In this document: positions 59,617 through 64,000 of the stretch, piece after piece | How the letters are laid out: the number at the start of each line of letters is the position of its first letter | Position numbering within the stretch: position 1 is the first letter of the stretch | Source: an uncultured bacterium | GTDB taxonomy: Bacteria; Bacillota; Clostridia; Oscillospirales; Acutalibacteraceae | DNA: 64,000 nucleotides | NCBI GenBank assembly: GCA_934875675.1 | Contig: CAKXIK010000006.1 | Location: forward strand, 1-64,000 | Reading direction: 5' to 3' | Made by a program: the position numbers and the translations under genes | The notes under the pieces: model-generated | The model's input: the letters and a program-made list of their open reading frames with translations, nothing else | Databases searched by the model: none | What the model was told of the DNA's origin: nothing

Positions 59617-60411
59617 ATGGGAGATTTCACGGGACAATGTATTGTCGTTAAAGTTGGTACCTCAACCCTGACGTATGAAAACGGAAAACTGAATATTCGC
59701 CGCATTGAACAGCTGGCCAGAGTACTCAGTGATTTGCAGAATGCAGGCAACCGCATGGTGCTGGTCAGTTCCGGCGCAATCGGCGTTGGCGTTGGCAAGC
59801 TGGGTCTTGCCGAGCGACCGCATGAAACGGAAGAAAAACAGGCGGTTGCGGCAGTGGGTCAGTGTGAACTGATGTTTATTTACGATAAAATGTTCGGAGA
59901 ATATAACCATACCGTTGCACAGGTGCTGCTGACACGCGATGTTGTAGAGAATGCTCATTCCAAGCAGAATGTTGTCAATACGCTGCACACGCTGATTTCG
60001 ATGGGAATTATTCCAATTGTCAATGAAAACGACACGGTTGCCATTGATGAATTGGTTGGTTCCAATTTCGGCGATAACGATACGCTGTCCGCAATTGTTG
60101 CGCAGCTTTGTGAGGCGCAGAAGCTGATTATTCTGACCGATATCGATGGGTTGTATGATTCCGATCCGCGTAAAAATCCCGATGCAAAACGGATTCCCAT
60201 GGTGGAACGGGTAACGCCGGAGATCGTTGCGCTTGCGGGCGGCAGCGGATCGTCTCGCGGAACCGGCGGAATGCTCACCAAGGTACATGCGGCGCAGATT
60301 GCAAATAAGAAGGGTATCGATGTTGTGATTATCCGCGGAGACGAACCAAAGCTGCTTTATGATGCCGTGGCAGGGATGCCGGTGGGAACCCTTTTTTGCC
60401 GCCAGAAATAA
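59617..60411 (+). CDS. proB: Glutamate 5-kinase
   Basis: 264 residues: the amino-acid kinase fold only (VVKVGTSTL, VLVSSGAIGVG, NENDTVA, TDIDGLYDSDP, GGSGSSRGTGGM-type loop). The C-terminal PUA domain of the 370-residue enzymes is absent, a known short form. First step of proline synthesis from glutamate. Ribosome binding GGAAAGG is about 14 nt from the ATG, a little far; a TTG nearby is an alternative. Confidence 0.92.
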   Translation: MGDFTGQCIVVKVGTSTLTYENGKLNIRRIEQLARVLSDLQNAGNRMVLVSSGAIGVGVGKLGLAERPHETEEKQAVAAVGQCELMFIYDKMFGEYNHTVAQVLLTRDVVENAHSKQNVVNTLHTLISMGIIPIVNENDTVAIDELVGSNFGDNDTLSAIVAQLCEAQKLIILTDIDGLYDSDPRKNPDAKRIPMVERVTPEIVALAGGSGSSRGTGGMLTKVHAAQIANKKGIDVVIIRGDEPKLLYDAVAGMPVGTLFCRQK

Positions 60412-60446
60412 TAAATTTGTTTTGCAAGAAATGAGGAAAACAAAGT

Positions 60447-60986
60447 ATGATTCTTTCCGGAAAAGAAATTCAAAGGCATATTGGGAAGGAAATTGTAATT
60501 GAACCGTTTGATGCAGCGCGATTGAATCCCAATAGCTATAATCTTTCGCTTGCGGACGAGCTGTTGGTTTACCAGAACGACGTGCTCGATATGAAAACGC
60601 CGAATGAAACGGAACGAATCGTTATTCCGCCCGAAGGAATTTTGCTGCAGCCAAACAAACTTTATCTTGGCAGAACTAATGAGTATACGCGCACCGATCG
60701 TTTTGTGCCAATGCTGGAGGGACGCTCTTCCACCGGGCGGCTGGGGTTATTTATCCATGTGACTGCCGGATTCGGAGATGTTGGATTTTCCGGTTACTGG
60801 ACGCTGGAAATTTTTTGTGTACAACCCATCCGGATTTATGCGGGTGCACAGATCTGCCAGATTTATTACCATGATGTGAGCCCGGATTATGAAGCTTACC
60901 GCAGCGGAAAATATCAGAATAATCAGGGAATTCAACCAAGCTTGATGTATCGCGATTTTGAAACAGACGCGAATTCAGTGCAATAA
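60447..60986 (+). CDS. dcd: dCTP deaminase
   Basis: 179 residues. NPNSYNLSLADEL, EGRSSTGRLGLFIHVTAGFGD and GFSGYWTLEIFC (catalytic Glu) are the DCD hallmarks. It makes dUTP (or dUMP in bifunctional forms) from dCTP. Unusually it lies between proB and proA, 35 nt after proB and 73 nt before proA. ATGAGGAAAAC precedes the start. Confidence 0.92.
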   Translation: MILSGKEIQRHIGKEIVIEPFDAARLNPNSYNLSLADELLVYQNDVLDMKTPNETERIVIPPEGILLQPNKLYLGRTNEYTRTDRFVPMLEGRSSTGRLGLFIHVTAGFGDVGFSGYWTLEIFCVQPIRIYAGAQICQIYYHDVSPDYEAYRSGKYQNNQGIQPSLMYRDFETDANSVQ

Positions 60987-61059
60987 AAATTTTATGAAAT
61001 GATGATCCGCAAGCAAAAGCAATGGCCTGCAGCGGGTTCATGAAAGGAATGACATAGAA

Positions 61060-62304
61060 ATGACACAGCTGGAACAAATGGGTGCCAAGGCAAAACAGGC
61101 GGCTCGTGTGTTGGCTCGCGAGGGAGCCAGAAAAAGCACTGCGCTTTGTGCAATTGCCGACGCCCTGGTTGCGCATACCGACGAAATTCTGGTGCAGAAT
61201 GAACGGGATTTGACTGCAGGAAAAGAAGCTGGGTTAACCGAATCGCTGCTCGACAGACTGGCGCTTTCTGCAGCAAGAATTAACGGTATGGCGGATGGAA
61301 TGCGCAAGGTTGCCTCGTTTGCTGATCCCATCGGCAAGCCGGTGGGCGGGATGATGCATCCCAACGGAATGCGCATTACCAAGATGACCGTTCCGCTCGG
61401 TGTGATCGGCATCATTTGTGAGGCTCGTCCGAATGTGACAGCAGACGCGGCGGCACTTTGCCTGAAATCGGGTAATGCAGTGATTTTGCGCGGCGGCAAG
61501 GAAGCAATTCGTTCCAACGAAGTCATTGCGAATGTCATGCGCAATGCTTTGGAACAGAGCGGACTGCCCGCGGACTGCGTGCAGCTTGTGCAGGATACCT
61601 CACGGCAGTCGGCAACGGAGATGATGAATCTGACAGAATATCTTGATGTATTGATCCCGCGCGGCGGTGCAGGTCTGATTCGTGCCGTGGTGGAAAACGC
61701 GCGTGTCCCGGTGATTCAGACCGGTGCAGGTAACTGCCATATTTATGTAGATTGCGCTGCAGATACAGATAAAGCCGCATCGATTATTCTCAATGCAAAA
61801 GCATCCCGTCCGTCTGTTTGCAATGCGTGCGAGAAAGTACTGGTGCATCGTGCAATTGCAGAGTCCGCACTGCCCAAAATTAAGGCCGCACTGGACACGA
61901 AAAACGTTGTAATTCATGGATGTCCCGAAACATGCCGGATTCTTGGCGAATCTGTTGTTCCGGCAACCGAAGAGGATTGGGGACGAGAGTACCTTGATTA
62001 TATTTTAGGAATCCGTGTGGTGGATTCGCTCGACGAAGCGATTGCGCACATTGAAAAATACTCAACCGGTCACAGCGAAGCCATTATTACAGAAGATTAT
62101 TCTGCTGCACGCCGTTTTGAACAGGAGATTGATTCTGCCGCTGTTTATGTCAATGCTTCCACCCGATTTACCGATGGCGGTGAATTCGGACTTGGCGCTG
62201 AAATCGGAATTTCCACACAAAAATTGCACGCGCGCGGTCCAATGGGACTGGAACAGCTCACATCTGTCAAATATATTATTGAGGGTAACGGTCAGATTCG
62301 CTGA
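61060..62304 (+). CDS. proA: Glutamate-5-semialdehyde dehydrogenase
   Basis: 414 residues, aldehyde-dehydrogenase superfamily. GVIGIICEARPNVTADAAALCLKSGNA, RGGKEAIRSN, and the catalytic Cys in SVCNACEKVLVH. Second step of proline synthesis. Start after GAAAGGAATGAC. Confidence 0.95.
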   Translation: MTQLEQMGAKAKQAARVLAREGARKSTALCAIADALVAHTDEILVQNERDLTAGKEAGLTESLLDRLALSAARINGMADGMRKVASFADPIGKPVGGMMHPNGMRITKMTVPLGVIGIICEARPNVTADAAALCLKSGNAVILRGGKEAIRSNEVIANVMRNALEQSGLPADCVQLVQDTSRQSATEMMNLTEYLDVLIPRGGAGLIRAVVENARVPVIQTGAGNCHIYVDCAADTDKAASIILNAKASRPSVCNACEKVLVHRAIAESALPKIKAALDTKNVVIHGCPETCRILGESVVPATEEDWGREYLDYILGIRVVDSLDEAIAHIEKYSTGHSEAIITEDYSAARRFEQEIDSAAVYVNASTRFTDGGEFGLGAEIGISTQKLHARGPMGLEQLTSVKYIIEGNGQIR

Positions 62305-62370
62305 CCAAACGATGGAATTCGGGGCCGGAACCGGACAGAACCCTGTCCGACGGAAAGGAAGGTTGTTTCC

Positions 62371-63504
62371 ATGGAAGAAAATCAAAACAAAGGATCAAAG
62401 CACGGTAAACGCTCCAGTATTCGCAAGAAGCTGCAGTCCACGCCGCCTTTTTCGCTGACAGAACAGGAGAAGGAACTTGCTTCGGAGGCGGAGATTGCGC
62501 CGGAGAGCGGCGAAGAGACAGAGCAGAATGTGCCGGAGGATAATGCGGCAAAGAAAAAGAAAAAGCGCCCCATCAGCCGCCCCACTCCTTTTGCATTGAA
62601 TGAGGATGATTTCGCTCCGGCAAACAGCGAAGCAGACTTGGATTCACAACTGCAGTTTGAGGAAACTCAAGCTCACATTGAGCTTCCGATGGACCGAGAG
62701 CTGGAACAGGAGCAGGAAGAGAATCAGCACGAAGAACCAGTGACTCCTGCTGCGCCGGCAAAAAAGCACCGCCGTCGCTGGTACGGAGTTCCGATGGGAA
62801 CTCTGGTGCTTTGCCTTGCCTTGGTAGGACTGATTTTTATCGGAATACAGGCGTATCAATATATTTACAGCCGTGTGACGGATGATTCCACCGAGCGCAA
62901 TTATGACACATACCTGACCCCGGTGGTAATGCTTGACCCGGAACCGTTTGAATCCATTGATGCTGCAGACAAAGAAACGATGCTGCAGGCCGCTATTTGG
63001 AAAACCGTGTTTGAAAATGTTGCGAATACCACGGATTATGACGAGAATGCCCGCATGATTTTTCCGGGAGAACTGGTTCGGTCGAATGCGGTTAAACTGT
63101 TTGGTGTAAACTGTATTTTGACGCCAACGGACATTTATCTGCCCGGTTCCGGAAAAGAAGAGGGTACACCGGAGGGAACCATCAGCTACGACGAAGCAAC
63201 CGACAGCTACCATGTTCCGCTGATCGGTATGGTTGGAACGTATCAGCCGTATACGATTTCTGTACGCACCAAGGGCGATATTTCCACCCTGAAGGTGGCG
63301 TACTGCGTCAGCGCGGACAACATTGTAAGCACAATCCCGACTGTTTCACAGTCGTCGCAAGCAACAGACGATAATCAGGACGAGATTATTCAGAACGATA
63401 ACGGCAATCTGCGTGTGGTGAAATATCTGGAATACGAGATTTCCTATGATGAAGACACACAGTTGCAATATATTTCTGCAATTCGCGTGCTGGAAGATTC
63501 CTAA
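62371..63504 (+). CDS. Single-pass membrane protein of unknown function
   Basis: 377 residues. A long cytoplasmic N-terminus (about 1-130) is mixed-charge with a KKKKKRPISRPTPF stretch and repeated PF-x-L/SLTE, PFALNEDDF motifs; one membrane helix (about 145-167, GTLVLCLALVGLIFIGIQAY); then an extracellular domain of about 210 residues with no motif I know. The topology suggests a cell-envelope or division-associated protein. GGAAAGGAAGG precedes the ATG. It is 66 nt after proA and ends in a terminator. Confidence 0.75.
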   Translation: MEENQNKGSKHGKRSSIRKKLQSTPPFSLTEQEKELASEAEIAPESGEETEQNVPEDNAAKKKKKRPISRPTPFALNEDDFAPANSEADLDSQLQFEETQAHIELPMDRELEQEQEENQHEEPVTPAAPAKKHRRRWYGVPMGTLVLCLALVGLIFIGIQAYQYIYSRVTDDSTERNYDTYLTPVVMLDPEPFESIDAADKETMLQAAIWKTVFENVANTTDYDENARMIFPGELVRSNAVKLFGVNCILTPTDIYLPGSGKEEGTPEGTISYDEATDSYHVPLIGMVGTYQPYTISVRTKGDISTLKVAYCVSADNIVSTIPTVSQSSQATDDNQDEIIQNDNGNLRVVKYLEYEISYDEDTQLQYISAIRVLEDS

Positions 63505-63523
63505 AAACCATAATAGCATCAGC

Positions 63524-63590
63524 AGAGGGATGATCCCCGGCAGTTTTGGCAGATTGCCGAAGACTGCGGCGGTCATCCCTCTGTTCTGAT
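63524..63590 (+). terminator. Terminator after the membrane protein gene
   Basis: Long imperfect stem closed by AGAGGGATGA (63524-63533) / TCATCCCTCT (63573-63582), with an inner CGGCAG / CTGC pairing, then GTTCTG. The T-tract is poor; the A-poor reverse side may also serve the convergent gene. Confidence 0.55.
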
Positions 63591-64000
63591 TAAAGGATTA
63601 GATAAAGCAGCGCCAGAATTAAGGACATGTCAGTACGATCATCCACAAGAATCAGCAGCAGAACAAGGAGCATCGTGCGTTCGCTGTCGCCGTCAAACAA
63701 GCTGCTCAAAAGCGAATCGCCTGTGCCCTGGTGCGAGGAGGAAGAAAAAAGTGCTGCCAGCGGATTTTGACGCGGATGAGCGGCATAGCGAGGATGCTTT
63801 TCCTGTGGTGGGGTGCGGGGAGAATGCTGCGTGCGCGCGTGAGCAGGGAAAGAGCCAGTGCCGGTTCGGGCAGAGGTGCGGACTGTATTTTCTGCGGGCG
63901 AATGCGGTTTTGGAGCAGGGTCTGTGCGTGCTGCATCCGGAACCGAATCGCGATGAAGTGCCCGGTCATGAGCCGGTTCGGCTTCCACCGATTGTTGTGC
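63590..64000 (-). CDS. Small protein with hydrophobic C-terminus, truncated by the window edge
   Basis: The frame is open to the right edge, so the start may lie outside; a GTG at 63988 is the first seen start and gives 132 residues. The N-terminal part is hydrophilic, rich in Pro, Ala, His, Arg. The C-terminal 35 residues (GDSERTMLLVLLLILV, DMSLILALLYLIL) are strongly hydrophobic and typical of small Firmicutes hypothetical proteins of possible spore or membrane role. The low-complexity N-terminal part reduces certainty. Confidence 0.55.
   Translation of the reverse strand, partial: AQQSVEAEPAHDRALHRDSVPDAARTDPAPKPHSPAENTVRTSARTGTGSFPAHARTQHSPRTPPQEKHPRYAAHPRQNPLAALFSSSSHQGTGDSLLSSLFDGDSERTMLLVLLLILVDDRTDMSLILALLYLIL

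Overview
This is a chromosomal window from a low-to-mid GC Gram-positive anaerobe, most likely Clostridia of the Oscillospiraceae/Ruminococcaceae type. The evidence is a SCIFF peptide with its radical-SAM maturase, a spoVT sporulation regulator, an isoleucine T-box, the Firmicutes order rimP-nusA-ylxR-ylxQ-infB-rbfA-nrnA-truB-ribF-rpsO-pnp-M16 peptidase, strong AAGG-type ribosome binding sites and frequent GTG/TTG starts. I see no prophage, insertion sequence, CRISPR array or rRNA.

Layout. 0-2.4 kb: metal-responsive operon with a free-standing HMA metallochaperone and a Zn/Cd/Pb-type P-type ATPase behind a CadC/SmtB-like operator. 2.5-3.8 kb: cation/proton antiporter behind a structured leader that looks like a switching RNA. 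3.9-6.4 kb: SCIFF ranthipeptide, its maturase and a membrane acyltransferase-like protein. 6.5-9.1 kb: amino-sugar operon (nanE, ROK kinase, acyltransferase-domain protein). 9.4-12.1 kb: membrane protein, class II aldolase and a frameshifted HAD phosphatase. 12.2-16.5 kb: MarR regulator and heterodimeric ABC exporter. 16.6-24.5 kb: two amidohydrolase-fold proteins (the second without metal ligands), a secreted/membrane zinc-ribbon protein, asnS, a metallo-beta-lactamase-fold lipoprotein, an AraC-phosphotransferase fusion and an XRE-TPR regulator. 24.9-31 kb: sugar-isomerase-type TIM barrels, ilvA-ridA under an Ile T-box, and a large M48 membrane protease. 31.3-36.1 kb: GH78 rhamnosidase-like enzyme, a small beta-sandwich protein, an AraC regulator, a tiny Cys-rich protein and tRNA-Arg. 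36.2-41.8 kb: cinA, a giant MORN-repeat protein, a methyltransferase and a HAD hydrolase. 41.9-44.3 kb: three-gene cluster of cyclase-fold, AAC(3)-fold and TIM-barrel proteins. 44.7-58.1 kb: spoVT and the conserved translation/RNA operon. 58.2-64 kb: DUF2974 hydrolase, proB-dcd-proA, and envelope proteins running to the window edge.

The most unusual signals are non-coding. A family of four roughly 92-nt imperfect-hairpin repeats lies between 16.3 and 31.2 kb; all copies sit upstream of a gene and in its orientation, and at least two appear to lie inside its 5' untranslated region. The antiporter leader has a four-strand attenuator whose last strand also carries the Shine-Dalgarno sequence. 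Many genes share an extended ribosome-binding motif (AAAGG-ATGGTC type) complementary to more of the 16S rRNA tail than usual. Among proteins, the MORN protein, the AraC-pseudokinase fusion, the ligand-less amidohydrolase partner and the cyclase/AAC(3)/TIM-barrel cluster deserve attention.
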